Assembly (NCBI RefSeq): GCF_004117935.1
Contig: NZ_SDOY01000119.1
Coordinates: 1-64,000, forward strand
Direction: 5' to 3'
Length of the DNA: 64,000 nucleotides
Origin: Streptomyces roseicoloratus
Lineage (GTDB): Bacteria; Actinomycetota; Actinomycetes; Streptomycetales; Streptomycetaceae
Position 1 is the first letter of the stretch. Each line of letters opens with the position of its first letter. Below the pieces are notes generated by a model, which had not been told where the DNA came from, did not search any database, and worked only from the letters and a program-made list of their open reading frames with translations. A program made the translations under genes and the position numbers. Below, piece after piece: positions 34,569 through 43,539 of this stretch.

Positions 34569-37502
34569 TCATGGACGGGTCGCCCGTTCCAGCGCGATCA
34601 GCGCCGAGTGGTACGTACGGCCCGTGGCGCGCTCCATGCCGACCTCGCACATGCGGTTGGCCGAGAGGTGCGCGTCGAAGGGCCGGGCGGTGACCTCCGC
34701 CGCCTCGCGCGCCGTGGCGGCGGAGGTCAGCTCGGGATGGAGCATGCCGCGGTCGCCCGCGAAGCCGCAGCAGCCGGCGTCGACGGGGACGACGACCTCC
34801 TCGGCGCAGGCCCCGGCGAGCGCCGTCAGCCGGTCCTCGTCGCCCAGGTGCCGCATGGAGCAGGTCGGATGCACCACCGCGGAGCCGACCCGGTGCCGCA
34901 CGTCGAGCCGTGGCAGCAGCTCGTCCGCCGCCCACACGAGGGAGTCCACGACCGTGAGCTCCGCGTGCAACTCCCGGTTGTCGTCCGTGAGGTACGGAAC
35001 CACGTCGCGCGCGAGGCCGAGCGCGCAGGAGGACGCGTCGACGACCAGGGGCAGCCGGCCGCCGGCCGTCCAGCCCCAGGCCGCCTCGACGATCCGGTTG
35101 GCCATCACCCCGTTGCCGCGCTCGAAGCCCTTGGAGTGCCAGATCGTCGCGCAGCAGGTGCCGGCCACGTCGTCCGGGATCCACACCGGCCGCCCCGCCC
35201 GGGCGGACAGCGCCACCACCGCCTCCGGCAGCGACGGGCCCGCGAGCCCGTCCGGGTTGCCGAAGATCCGGTTCACGCAGGCCGGGTAGTAGACCGCCGC
35301 CGCGGCCGGCCGGTGGGTGCGCGGGAGCCTGCGGGGCGCGGCGCCCGGGATCTCGGGCAGCCACTCCGGCACCAGGCCCGACCGCATGGCCTTGCGCGCC
35401 AGTCCGGTGGCCGACTCCATGAACCGGTCGCCGAGCCGGGCCGCCGTCGCCACCGCGAGCCGCACGGAGGTCTCCACGGCGCGGAAGTCGTGCGCGGCGA
35501 GCGTGGCGACCGCCTCCTCGCGCGGGGAGTGCCGCCGACGCCGGAACTCCCTCATCATCGCGCCCGTGTCGATGCCGACCGGGCAGGCCAGCGCACAGGT
35601 GGAGTCACCGGCGCAGGTGTCGACCGCGTCGTAGCCGTACGACTCGAGGAGACCGGTCTCCACCGGCGAACCGTCGGCCTGGCGCATCATCTCCCGCCGC
35701 AGCACGATCCGCTGGCGCGGACTGGTCGTCAGATCCCCGCTGGGACAGACGGGTTCGCAGAAGCCGCACTCGATGCACGGGTCGGCGACCCGCTCCACGG
35801 TCGGGAGGGTCTTCAGGCCGCGCAGGTGCGCCTGCGGGTCGCGGTCGAGCACGATCCGGGGCGCGAGCAGCCCGTCCGGGTCGATGACCTCCTTGGTCCG
35901 CCACATCAGTTCGGTCGCCTTGGGGCCCCACTCCAGTTCCAGGAAGGGCGCGATGTTGCGGCCCGTGGCGTGCTCCGCCTTGAGCGAGCCGTCGAAGCGC
36001 TCCACGGTCATGTTGCAGAACTCGTCCATGAACGACGCGTAGCGCTCCACGTCGGCCGGGTCGCCGGCGTCGAAGGCGAGCAGGAAGTGCAGGTTGCCGT
36101 GGGCGGCGTGACCGGCGACGGCCGCGTCGAAGCCGTGCCGGGCCTGGAGGTCGAGCAGCTCCGCGCAGGCCTCGGCGAGCCGGGCCGGCGGCACGGCGAA
36201 GTCCTCCGTGATCAGGGTCGTACCGGAGGGGCGGGAGCCGCCGACCGCCGTCACGAAGGCCCTGCGCGCCTTCCAGTAGCCGGCGATGGTGCCCGGGTCG
36301 CGGGTGAAGGCGTTTCCGGAGGAGACGACGGAGGCGACCGGGGCGACGAGCCGGAGGTGCGCGAGGGCCCCGGCCGCCGCCTCCTCGCAGGCCCGCTGCC
36401 CGGCCTCGTCCGGTGCCCGGAATTCCACGAGCAGCGCCGCCGTCTCCTTCGGCAGCTCCGCCCAGTCGGCCGGCACGCCCGGCACGCCGGCCGTGGCGCG
36501 CAGCGTGTTGCCGTCCATCAGTTCCACGGCGAGCGCGCCCGCCTCGGTGAAGCGGGGCACGGCGGCCGCGGCGGCCGGCAGCGAGGGGAAGAACAGCAGC
36601 GCCGTGGAGACCCTGCGGTCCAGGGGCACGGTGTCGAAGACGACCTCGGAGATGAAGCCCAGGGTGCCCTCGGAGCCCACCATCAGACCGCGCAGGATCT
36701 CCACCGGGCCGGCGCCGTCGAGGAAGGCGTCCAGCCGGTAGCCGTTGGTGTTCTTGATCGTGTGCTTGGCGCGGATCCGGGCCGTCAGCTCCGGGTCCGC
36801 CTCGATCTCCGCCTTCAGCGCCGTCAGCCCGGCGCACAGCCGGGGCTCCGCGCGCGCCAGCTCCTCCTCGGCGGCCGGGTCGGCGGTGTCGACGACGGTG
36901 CCGCTCGGCAGCACGAAGGTGAGCGAGGCGACCGTGCGGTACGAGTTCCGGGTGATGCCCGCCGTCATGCCCGAGGCGTTGTTGGCGACGACCCCGCCGA
37001 TCGTGCAGGCGACCGCGCTGGCCGGGTCGGGGCCGAGCACCCGGCCGTACGGCGCGAGCGCCGCGTTCGCCCGGACGACGGTCGTGCCGGGACGGATCCG
37101 CGCGCGGGCGCCGTCGTCGAGGACCTCGACGCCCACCCAGTGGCGGCGCACGTCCACCAGGATGTCCTCGCCCTGCGCCTGCCCGTTGAGGCTGGTCCCG
37201 GCGGCCCGGAACACGACCTCGCGGCCCTTGCCGCGGGCGTACGAGAGCACGGCCGACACGTCGTCGACGTCCTCGGCCACCACGACGACCTGCGGCACGA
37301 AGCGGTAGGGGCTCGCGTCGGAGGCGTAGCGGACCAGATCGGAGACCTTGGACAGCACCTTCTCGGGACCGAGGAGGGCGATCAGCTCCTCGCGCAGGTG
37401 CTTCTGGGTGCCCCGGGCCTGGAGGTCGGGCACCCGGTCGGGCGCCGCCCGTCGTTTCGTCCCGGCTCGCAGGGTCTGCGGATTCGGCTCCCGTACAGGC
37501 AT
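34569..37502 (-). CDS. FAD-binding and Fe-S oxidoreductase (D-lactate/glycolate dehydrogenase type)
   Basis: A 977-residue fusion of a GlcD-like flavoprotein and a GlpC-like iron-sulfur protein. FAD_binding_4 covers about 70-210 with FRAAGTSLNGQAQGEDILVD and CTIGGVVANNASGM; the FAD-oxidase C-terminal domain extends to about 520 with AGHAAHGNLHF. Two 4Fe-4S motifs follow at CIECGFCEPVCPSG (about 574) and CAGDSTCALACPVG (about 628), then two CCG domains, CCATIWHSKG (about 781) and CCGFAGDRG (about 909). Related proteins oxidise D-lactate or other 2-hydroxyacids and pass electrons to the membrane. The start is ATG 37502 (MPVREPNPQTLRAGT). Same strand as the MarR gene upstream. Confidence 0.92.
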   Translation of the reverse strand: MPVREPNPQTLRAGTKRRAAPDRVPDLQARGTQKHLREELIALLGPEKVLSKVSDLVRYASDASPYRFVPQVVVVAEDVDDVSAVLSYARGKGREVVFRAAGTSLNGQAQGEDILVDVRRHWVGVEVLDDGARARIRPGTTVVRANAALAPYGRVLGPDPASAVACTIGGVVANNASGMTAGITRNSYRTVASLTFVLPSGTVVDTADPAAEEELARAEPRLCAGLTALKAEIEADPELTARIRAKHTIKNTNGYRLDAFLDGAGPVEILRGLMVGSEGTLGFISEVVFDTVPLDRRVSTALLFFPSLPAAAAAVPRFTEAGALAVELMDGNTLRATAGVPGVPADWAELPKETAALLVEFRAPDEAGQRACEEAAAGALAHLRLVAPVASVVSSGNAFTRDPGTIAGYWKARRAFVTAVGGSRPSGTTLITEDFAVPPARLAEACAELLDLQARHGFDAAVAGHAAHGNLHFLLAFDAGDPADVERYASFMDEFCNMTVERFDGSLKAEHATGRNIAPFLELEWGPKATELMWRTKEVIDPDGLLAPRIVLDRDPQAHLRGLKTLPTVERVADPCIECGFCEPVCPSGDLTTSPRQRIVLRREMMRQADGSPVETGLLESYGYDAVDTCAGDSTCALACPVGIDTGAMMREFRRRRHSPREEAVATLAAHDFRAVETSVRLAVATAARLGDRFMESATGLARKAMRSGLVPEWLPEIPGAAPRRLPRTHRPAAAAVYYPACVNRIFGNPDGLAGPSLPEAVVALSARAGRPVWIPDDVAGTCCATIWHSKGFERGNGVMANRIVEAAWGWTAGGRLPLVVDASSCALGLARDVVPYLTDDNRELHAELTVVDSLVWAADELLPRLDVRHRVGSAVVHPTCSMRHLGDEDRLTALAGACAEEVVVPVDAGCCGFAGDRGMLHPELTSAATAREAAEVTARPFDAHLSANRMCEVGMERATGRTYHSALIALERATRP

Positions 37503-37552
37503 GGCCAGGGCTCCCCTCCGGCGCGACCGTGCCCCGCTCCCGCTGCCCCGGT

Positions 37553-37640
37553 GTCGGCGGACGGGCTCAGGGCCGGGTCGGCGGACGGGCTCCGGCCGTT
37601 TCGGCGGACGGCCGGACCGTGTCAGCAGACGGGCTCCGGA
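37553..37640. repeat. Four imperfect copies of TCGGCGGACGGGCTC
   Basis: Copies begin at about 37554, 37578, 37601 and 37622, spaced 21-24 nt; the last (TCAGCAGACGGGCTC) runs into the 3' end of the MarR gene. It lies in the 119-nt gap between the FAD/Fe-S gene and MarR. Confidence 0.6.
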
Positions 37641-38224
37641 CCGCGGTCGACCAGAGCGGACAGCAGACCTCCGAGCACCTCGCGCTGTTCGACGGTCAGT
37701 GGAGCCAGGATGTCCTCTGCGGCCTCCCGGCGCGCGCTGCGCAGCTCCCTCAGTGTGTCGCGACCGGCGTCGGTCAGCTCGATCCGGACCACCCGGCGGT
37801 TGCTCGGGTCGGGCACCCGGCGCACCCGACCCGACGCCTCCAGGCCGTCGACGAGACTGGTCACCGCGCGCGGGACGACCTCGAGGCGGGCCGCGAGATC
37901 GGCCATCCGGGGCGGGGCGGGGTAGTGCGCGACCGTCCGCAGCAGCCGGGACTGCGCGGGCGTGATCCCGACCGGCTCCAGGTGGCGCTTCTGGATGCGG
38001 TGGAGCCGCCGGGTCAGCCGCAGCAGCTGCTCGGCGAGGAGACCGTCGGGATCGGGCGCGCCCAGAGGGCCGGCGGGAGTGCCGACGGCGGCAGAGGCCG
38101 GGGAAGAGGTGGGGGAGGCGGAGGCGGCAGTGGCCCCGGGGGAGGCGGGGGCGGAGGCAGCAGGGCCGGTGGCGGCGGAGGCGCCGGAGCCGGTGGGGGC
38201 GCCGGAAGTGGCCGGGGTGCTCAT
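37622..38224 (-). CDS. MarR-family transcriptional regulator
   Basis: A 200-residue winged-helix repressor. Residues 1-55 are a low-complexity Ala/Ser/Pro/Gly tail. The MarR core follows: LAEQLLRLTRRLHRIQKRHL, ITPAQSRLLRTVAHYP, the recognition helix region MADLAARLEVVPRAVTSLVD, the wing RVPDPSNRRVVRIELTDAG, and a C-terminal dimer helix. GTG or ATG starts inside the tail would also be in frame; ATG 38224 is the first. It is divergent from an ABC exporter gene with a probable operator between them, a common efflux-control arrangement. Confidence 0.9.
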   Translation of the reverse strand: MSTPATSGAPTGSGASAATGPAASAPASPGATAASASPTSSPASAAVGTPAGPLGAPDPDGLLAEQLLRLTRRLHRIQKRHLEPVGITPAQSRLLRTVAHYPAPPRMADLAARLEVVPRAVTSLVDGLEASGRVRRVPDPSNRRVVRIELTDAGRDTLRELRSARREAAEDILAPLTVEQREVLGGLLSALVDRGPEPVC

Positions 38225-38249
38225 GAGGGAACACTATCAGGACCATGTT

Positions 38250-38272
38250 CATTGTGAGTATAGGTAACAATG
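38250..38272. promoter_or_regulatory. Probable MarR operator
   Basis: CATTGT-N11-ACAATG, a perfect 6-bp inverted repeat in the 92-nt gap between the divergent MarR and ABC exporter genes. The spacer itself (GAGTATAGGTA) is unusually A+T-rich for this genome. TATGCT at about 38276 may be the -10 box of the exporter gene, placing the repeat over the promoter. Confidence 0.55.
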
Positions 38273-38316
38273 AGCTATGCTCCGACCGTACCGTCACCGA
38301 ACCCTCGTAGGAGCCC

Positions 38317-40164
38317 ATGCGTCACCATGACGAGTCCACCTGGACACCCCCCGCCCGCGACCCCGGCGCCCCCAAGGAGCCCGCCCAGCTGCGGCGCATC
38401 CTCCGGCTCTTCCTGCCCTACCGCGGCCGTCTCGGCGTCGTCGGCCTGCTCGTGGCCGCCTCGTCGCTGGTCTCGGTCGCCTCGCCCTTCCTCCTCCGGG
38501 AGATCCTCGACACCGCGATCCCGCAGGGCCGCACCGGCCTGCTCAGCCTGCTCGCGCTCGGCATGATCGCCACCGCCGTGGTCTCCGGAGTCTTCGGCGT
38601 GCTCCAGACGCTGATCTCCACGACCGTCGGCCAGCGCGTCATGCACGACCTGCGCACCGCGGTCTACGCCCAGCTCCAGCGCATGCCGCTGGCCTTCTTC
38701 ACGCGCACCCGCACCGGCGAGGTCCAGTCCCGGATCGCCAACGACATCGGCGGCATGCAGGCGACGGTCACCTCGACCGCCACCTCCCTCGTCTCGAACC
38801 TCACCGCCGTCGTCGCCACCGTCGTGGCCATGCTCGCGCTCGACTGGCGGCTCACCGTCGTCTCGCTCCTGCTGCTGCCGGTCTTCGTCGCGATCAGCCG
38901 CCGCGTCGGCCGCGAGCGCAAGCAGATCACCACCCGCCGCCAGAAGCAGATGGCCGCCATGGCCGCCACCGTCACCGAGTCGCTGTCCGTGAGCGGCATC
39001 CTGCTCGGCCGCACCATGGGCCGCGCCGACTCCCTGACCAGGTCCTTCGCCGAGGAGTCCGAGCGCCTCGTCGACCTCGAAGTGCGCTCCTCCATGGCCG
39101 GACGGTGGCGGATGTCCACCATCGGCATCGTCATGGCCGCCATGCCCGCGCTGCTCTACTGGGCCGCCGGCCTCGCCCTCCAGGCCGGTGGGCCGGCGAT
39201 ATCGCTCGGCACCCTGGTCGCCTTCGTCTCGCTGCAGCAGGGCCTCTTCCGGCCCACCGTGAGCCTGCTGTCGACCGGCGTGCAGATGCAGACCTCGCTC
39301 GCCCTCTTCCAGCGGATCTTCGAGTACCTCGACCTGCCCGTCGAGATCACCGAGCCCGCCGAACCCGTGCGCCCGGCCCGTGTCTCCGGCGAGATCGCCT
39401 TCGAGAAGGTCACCTTCCGCTACGACCCCGAGGGCGAGGGCCGTCCCACCCTCGACGCGATCGACCTCACCGTGCCGGCCGGCGGCAGCCTCGCCGTCGT
39501 CGGACCCACCGGCTCCGGCAAGTCCACCCTCAGCTACCTGGTGCCCCGGCTCTACGACGTCACCGAAGGCCGCGTCACCCTCGACGGCGTCGACGTGCGC
39601 GACCTCGCCTTCGACACCCTCGCCCAGGCCGTCGGCGTGGTCTCCCAGGAGACCTACCTCTTCCACGCCTCCGTCGCGGACAACCTGCGCTTCGCCAAGC
39701 CCGACGCCACCGACGAGGAGATCGAGGCAGCCGCCCGCGCCGCCCAGATCCACGACCACATCGCCTCGCTGCCCGACGGCTACGACACCCTCGTCGGCGA
39801 GCGCGGCTACCGCTTCTCGGGCGGCGAGAAACAGCGCCTCGCGATCGCCCGCACCATCCTGCGCGACCCGCCCGTGCTCATCCTCGACGAGGCGACCAGC
39901 GCCCTCGACACCCGCACCGAGCACGCCGTGCAGCAGGCCATCGACGCACTCTCCGCCGGCCGCACCACCATCACCATCGCCCACCGGCTCTCCACCGTCC
40001 GCGATGCCGACCAGATCGTCGTCCTGGACGCCGGCCGCATCGCCGAGCGCGGCACCCACGAGGAACTGCTCGCGCAGGACGGACGGTACGCGGCGCTGGT
40101 GCGCCGGGACGCCCGCGCATCAGAACACGCGAACGTGGGAGCGGTTGTTCCCCAGAACGTGTGA
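38317..40164 (+). CDS. ABC exporter (fused permease and ATPase)
   Basis: A 615-residue half-transporter of the multidrug/lipid export type. Six membrane spans lie within about 35-320; the coupling region has QRMPLAFFTRTRTGEVQSRI. The ATPase domain has Walker A VGPTGSGKST (about 398), signature FSGGEKQRLAIARTIL (about 500), Walker B VLILDEATSALD and the H-loop TIAHRLSTV. It should work as a homodimer. GTAGGAG precedes ATG 38317. It is divergent from a MarR repressor, so export of a toxic compound that induces it is likely; the substrate is unknown. Confidence 0.93.
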   Translation: MRHHDESTWTPPARDPGAPKEPAQLRRILRLFLPYRGRLGVVGLLVAASSLVSVASPFLLREILDTAIPQGRTGLLSLLALGMIATAVVSGVFGVLQTLISTTVGQRVMHDLRTAVYAQLQRMPLAFFTRTRTGEVQSRIANDIGGMQATVTSTATSLVSNLTAVVATVVAMLALDWRLTVVSLLLLPVFVAISRRVGRERKQITTRRQKQMAAMAATVTESLSVSGILLGRTMGRADSLTRSFAEESERLVDLEVRSSMAGRWRMSTIGIVMAAMPALLYWAAGLALQAGGPAISLGTLVAFVSLQQGLFRPTVSLLSTGVQMQTSLALFQRIFEYLDLPVEITEPAEPVRPARVSGEIAFEKVTFRYDPEGEGRPTLDAIDLTVPAGGSLAVVGPTGSGKSTLSYLVPRLYDVTEGRVTLDGVDVRDLAFDTLAQAVGVVSQETYLFHASVADNLRFAKPDATDEEIEAAARAAQIHDHIASLPDGYDTLVGERGYRFSGGEKQRLAIARTILRDPPVLILDEATSALDTRTEHAVQQAIDALSAGRTTITIAHRLSTVRDADQIVVLDAGRIAERGTHEELLAQDGRYAALVRRDARASEHANVGAVVPQNV

Positions 40165-40287
40165 TCGTGCCGGTTTCCGTTGCCCAACTCCCCTACGGCA
40201 TCGGATGATTACGGTGCGCAAGCGACGGGCTGCAGACCGCGACTGCGCAGTCCCACAGCACGCTCTGCACAAGGAGAAAGCACCACC

Positions 40288-40347
40288 ATGAACGTCATCA
40301 CCCACCTGCTCGCCGGCGTCCTCCACTTCGTGGGCTGGCTCGTCTGA
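40288..40347 (+). CDS. 19-residue hydrophobic peptide
   Basis: ATG 40288 to TGA 40345 encodes MNVITHLLAGVLHFVGWLV. AAGGAG with ideal spacing precedes the start, and a strong terminator begins 23 nt after the stop, so this looks like a real monocistronic unit, not chance. The peptide is amphipathic or membrane-inserting, with two histidines and one Trp. I recall similar tiny peptides in other Streptomyces but no characterised function; candidates are a membrane-binding regulatory peptide or a type I toxin-like peptide. No antisense RNA is evident. Confidence 0.65.
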   Translation: MNVITHLLAGVLHFVGWLV

Positions 40348-40370
40348 GCCTCCCGCAGGCAGCAGTGCCC

Positions 40371-40409
40371 GGCGCCGCCGACTCCCCGTCCCCGGGGGTC
40401 GGCGGCGCC
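40371..40409 (+). terminator. Terminator after the 19-residue peptide gene
   Basis: GGCGCCGCCGA (40371-40381) pairs perfectly with TCGGCGGCGCC (40399-40409), and the stem continues with CCCC/GGGG pairs inside. No U-tract, as usual in Streptomyces. Confidence 0.8.
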
Positions 40410-40626
40410 GCCGCGTGACGGGGGGCGATGCGAGGGATGTGCCGCCGCGCGAGGCGCCTGCGCGGCGGGGCCGTGCGGCGGGGCCGCATCACGGGATGCG
40501 CGAGGATGCGCGCGCCAGGCGCCTGCGTGGCCGAGCCGCATGACGGGTCGCGCCGGGTGGGCCGCGAGGGGCGGGACACAGCTCGGCTCCCCGGAATCGT
40601 CCGGCACCCGGGTTAGCGTGCAAACC

Positions 40627-41496
40627 ATGACGTACCGGACCTGGCAGCCCGAGCGCCGACCCCGCCGCCGCTCGCGGCTCACCCGGCGCGGGAAGCTCGT
40701 CGTCCTCGGCGCCCTGCTCGCCGTCGCCGCCGCGGTCACCGTGCCGCTCCTCCTGCTCGGCGGTGACCACCCGAAGCCACCTCCGCCGGTGAAGCAGCGC
40801 ACCCTGCTCATCCCGGAGGGATGGCGCGGCGGCGAGGTGTACGAGGCCGTGGACCGCTCCCTCGGACTTCCCGCCGGCACCACCCGCAGGACCGCCCAGG
40901 CACCGGCCACCGCGCTCGCCCTGCCCGCGGCGGCAGCCGGAAACCCCGAGGGCTACCTCTTCCCGGCCACGTATCCCGTCGACACGACCACCACGCCCGA
41001 CGGACTCCTGCGCTACATGGTCGACACCGCCACCAAGCGCTTCGGCGCCCCGGGCATCGCGGAAGGCGCCCGCAGGCACGGGATGACGGTCCACCAGCTG
41101 GTGATCATCGCCAGCATCGTCCAGGCCGAGGCGGACACTCCGGAGGACATGGGCAAGGTGGCCCGGGTCGTCTACAACCGGCTCGCCCAGGGCATGCCGC
41201 TCCAGATGGACTCGACCATCAACTACGCCCTGGGGCGCGACACCGTGGACACCAGCCACCAGGACACCCGCATCGACAGCCCGTACAACACCTACGAGCG
41301 CCGCGGCCTGCCCCCGTCACCCATCGGCAACCCCGGCGACCAGGCCATGAGCGCGGCCGTCGCCCCGGCCGAAGGCGACTGGCTGTACTTCGTCACCGTG
41401 AGCCACGGCGACACCCGCTTCACCGCCAGCTACCCGGAACACCAGGCGAACGTGGCGGACTTCAACGCACGGCGACGGGCCGCGACGACGTCCTGA
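40627..41496 (+). CDS. MltG/YceG-like endolytic transglycosylase
   Basis: A 289-residue protein with a basic cytoplasmic N-terminus (about 23 residues), one membrane span (LVVLGALLAVAAAVTVPLLL) and an extracellular YceG domain. Features: LLIPEGWRGGEVYEAVD, GYLFPATYPV, the catalytic region SIVQAEADTPEDMGKVARVV with Glu168, YNRLAQGMPLQMDSTINYAL and RRGLPPSPIGNPGDQAM. MltG cuts nascent glycan strands and can set glycan length. Streptomyces carry a main mltG near aroC, so this is likely a paralogue. Its 3' end overlaps the convergent monooxygenase gene by 35 nt. Confidence 0.88.
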   Translation: MTYRTWQPERRPRRRSRLTRRGKLVVLGALLAVAAAVTVPLLLLGGDHPKPPPPVKQRTLLIPEGWRGGEVYEAVDRSLGLPAGTTRRTAQAPATALALPAAAAGNPEGYLFPATYPVDTTTTPDGLLRYMVDTATKRFGAPGIAEGARRHGMTVHQLVIIASIVQAEADTPEDMGKVARVVYNRLAQGMPLQMDSTINYALGRDTVDTSHQDTRIDSPYNTYERRGLPPSPIGNPGDQAMSAAVAPAEGDWLYFVTVSHGDTRFTASYPEHQANVADFNARRRAATTS

Positions 41497-42607
41497 GCAG
41501 CCGCCGGATGTCGGTGACGGCGGAGCGGCCGGCCCGGTTGGCGCCGATGGTCGACGCCGAGGGGCCGTAGCCCACGAGGTGGACGCGGGGGTCCCGTACC
41601 GCCCTCGTCCCCTCGACCCGGATGCCGCCGCCGGGCTCGCGCAGCCGCAGCGGGGCGAGGTGGTCGATCGCGGCCCGGAAACCGGTCGCCCAGAGGATCA
41701 CGTCCGCGTCCACCGTCCGCCCGTCGTCCCAGGCCACACCCGTGGGGGTGATCCGGTCGAACATGGGCAGCCGGTCGAGCACACCGCGCTCCCGCGCCTC
41801 GCGCACGGCGTCGTTGAGCGGCAGGCCGGTGACCGAGACGACGCTCTGCGGCGGAAGTCCCCGCCGTACGCGCTCCTCGACGAGGGCGACGGCGGCCCGG
41901 CCCTCCGCCTCGCCGAAGGGACCCTCGCGGAAGACGGGCTCGCGGCGGGTGACCCAGGTCGTCGCGGCGGCGACGTCGGCGATCTCCATCAGGTGCTGGG
42001 TGCCGGAGGCCCCACCGCCGACCACGATCACCCGCTGCCCGGCGAAGGCATCCGGCCCCGGGTACTGGGCGGTGTGCAGCTGACGTCCGCGGAAGGTCTC
42101 CTGCCCCGGGTAGCGAGGCCAGAACGGCCGGTCCCAGGTGCCGGTGGCGTTGATCAGGGCGCGGGTGGCGTAGACGCCCTCCGAGGTCTCGACGACCAGC
42201 CGCCCGTCCGGGCCGTCGTCGCCCTCGCGGACCGCGGACACCTCGACGGGCCGGTGCACCCGCAGCCCGAAGGCGTCCTCGTAGTCGGCGAAGTAGCGGC
42301 CGATCACCTCGGAGGACGGCCGCGCGGGGTCGGCACCGGTCAGCTCCATGCCGGGCAGCGCGTGCATGCCGTGCACCTTGCCGTACGTGAGCGAGGGCCA
42401 GCGGAACTGCCAGGCGCCGCCGGGCCGGGGCGCGTGGTCGAGGATCACGAAGTCCCGATCGGGCTCGAAACCGGTCCGCCGAAGGTGATAGCCCGCGGAC
42501 AGCCCGGCCTGCCCGGCCCCGATGACGACGACGTCCACCTCGCGCGCGGCAACCTCGCGGCCCGAGACCCGACGCCCCGCGACTCCGTACACCTCGAAAT
42601 CGTTCAC
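41462..42607 (-). CDS. Flavin-containing monooxygenase-like oxidoreductase
   Basis: A 381-residue FAD/NADPH enzyme. The FAD motif is VVVIGAGQAGLSAGYHLRRT, the NADPH motif VIVVGGGASGTQHL, and ILWATGFRAAIDHL is the conserved ATG-containing motif of group B monooxygenases. The substrate is unknown; similar proteins oxidise amines, ketones or sulfides. I use GTG 42607, preceded by GGTGGAAGC, over ATG 42658. It converges with the MltG-like gene. Confidence 0.88.
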   Translation of the reverse strand: MNDFEVYGVAGRRVSGREVAAREVDVVVIGAGQAGLSAGYHLRRTGFEPDRDFVILDHAPRPGGAWQFRWPSLTYGKVHGMHALPGMELTGADPARPSSEVIGRYFADYEDAFGLRVHRPVEVSAVREGDDGPDGRLVVETSEGVYATRALINATGTWDRPFWPRYPGQETFRGRQLHTAQYPGPDAFAGQRVIVVGGGASGTQHLMEIADVAAATTWVTRREPVFREGPFGEAEGRAAVALVEERVRRGLPPQSVVSVTGLPLNDAVREARERGVLDRLPMFDRITPTGVAWDDGRTVDADVILWATGFRAAIDHLAPLRLREPGGGIRVEGTRAVRDPRVHLVGYGPSASTIGANRAGRSAVTDIRRLLRTSSRPVAVR

Positions 42608-42752
42608 GCTTCCACCAACCGCCCGCGCCCCGGAGATCTTCCCGGACCGCCGCCGCACGGCTGCCCCGGCTCATCCGGGACCCGTAGGACACCGGCGGCC
42701 GGAGCGCCGCGGTACGCGTGCGCCCACCGCGGCGGGTCGGCAGGATGGGGCC

Positions 42753-43169
42753 ATGGCCTTCAGCACCACGATCCTCACGCTCACCACGGGCTCCACGGAG
42801 ACCGTCACCGACCTCACCCGCCACTGCGAGGACTTCCTGTCCCGGGCGGCCGAGGGCCGCGACGGCCTCCTCAACCTCTTCGTCCCGCACGCCACCGCCG
42901 GCCTGGCGATCCTGGAGACGGGCGCGGGCAGCGACCACGACCTCCTCGCCGCGCTGCACCACATCCTCCCCGCCGACGACCGCTGGCAACACCGCCACGG
43001 CTCCCCGGGCCACGGCCGCGACCACGTCCTCCCGGCCCTGGTCCCCCCACACGCCACCCTCCCGATCCTGGCCGGCCGCCTGGAACTGGGCACGTGGCAG
43101 TCGATCTGCCTGGTGGACACCAACAAGGACAACCCCCAGCGGCAGGTACGCCTGTCGTTCCTCGGGTAG
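42753..43169 (+). CDS. YjbQ/UPF0047 family protein
   Basis: A 138-residue single-domain protein. Conserved motifs are LLNLFVPHATAGLAILETG (usually FxxHTTAxxxxNE), HILPADDRW, RHGSPGHGRDHVLPALV and GTWQSICLVDTNKDNPQRQV. Members form trimers with a His-rich site, and some have weak thiamine-phosphate synthase activity in complementation tests; the true role is open. Start ATG 42753 follows CAGGATGGGG. It is divergent from the monooxygenase gene. Confidence 0.88.
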   Translation: MAFSTTILTLTTGSTETVTDLTRHCEDFLSRAAEGRDGLLNLFVPHATAGLAILETGAGSDHDLLAALHHILPADDRWQHRHGSPGHGRDHVLPALVPPHATLPILAGRLELGTWQSICLVDTNKDNPQRQVRLSFLG

Positions 43170-43539
43170 CGGCGGGTACCGCGGGCCTGTAGGCCGGATG
43201 TCCGGCCGCACCAGGCGATGGTTGAGCGTCGGCCCCTCGCTCTCCTCCGGAACCCCCGGATGTGTCAGCAGCTCCGCTTGCGGTTGGGCGCGGCTGTCTC
43301 CCTTGCTGCGGCGGCGAGTTCGGACCGCTCCTTCGCGGGACCGGAGACCGTCGGGCCTGAGGCCGTAGGACGTTCGCCTACCTCAGGGTCCGGTTCTGTC
43401 CCGGGTGCTCGCTGTGCGTCGATCTCGCTGGAGTCCTGTCCAGCGCACCCGTCCTGAGCGCGATGTCGACGGCTCAGAACTCGGCATGAACAGGATCCGG
43501 TCCAGGTAAGACCTATCCATAGGGAGCAGAAGGGGGTCG
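43170..43539. other. Intergenic stretch without a recognised gene
   Basis: 370 nt with lower G+C and no frame showing third-position bias. CCTATCCATAGG at about 43507-43518 is a small palindrome close to the start of the following gene. It marks the left edge of a stretch of poorly conserved genes. Confidence 0.5.

Noticed and set aside
37503..38318. Upstream extension of the FAD/Fe-S protein frame to 38318
   Set aside because: The extension overlaps the MarR gene in another phase and is Arg/Pro-rich; the natural start is ATG 37502.
40410..40626. Degenerate direct repeats around GGCGCCTGCG before the MltG-like gene
   Set aside because: Only two imperfect copies; not distinguishable from G+C-rich background.
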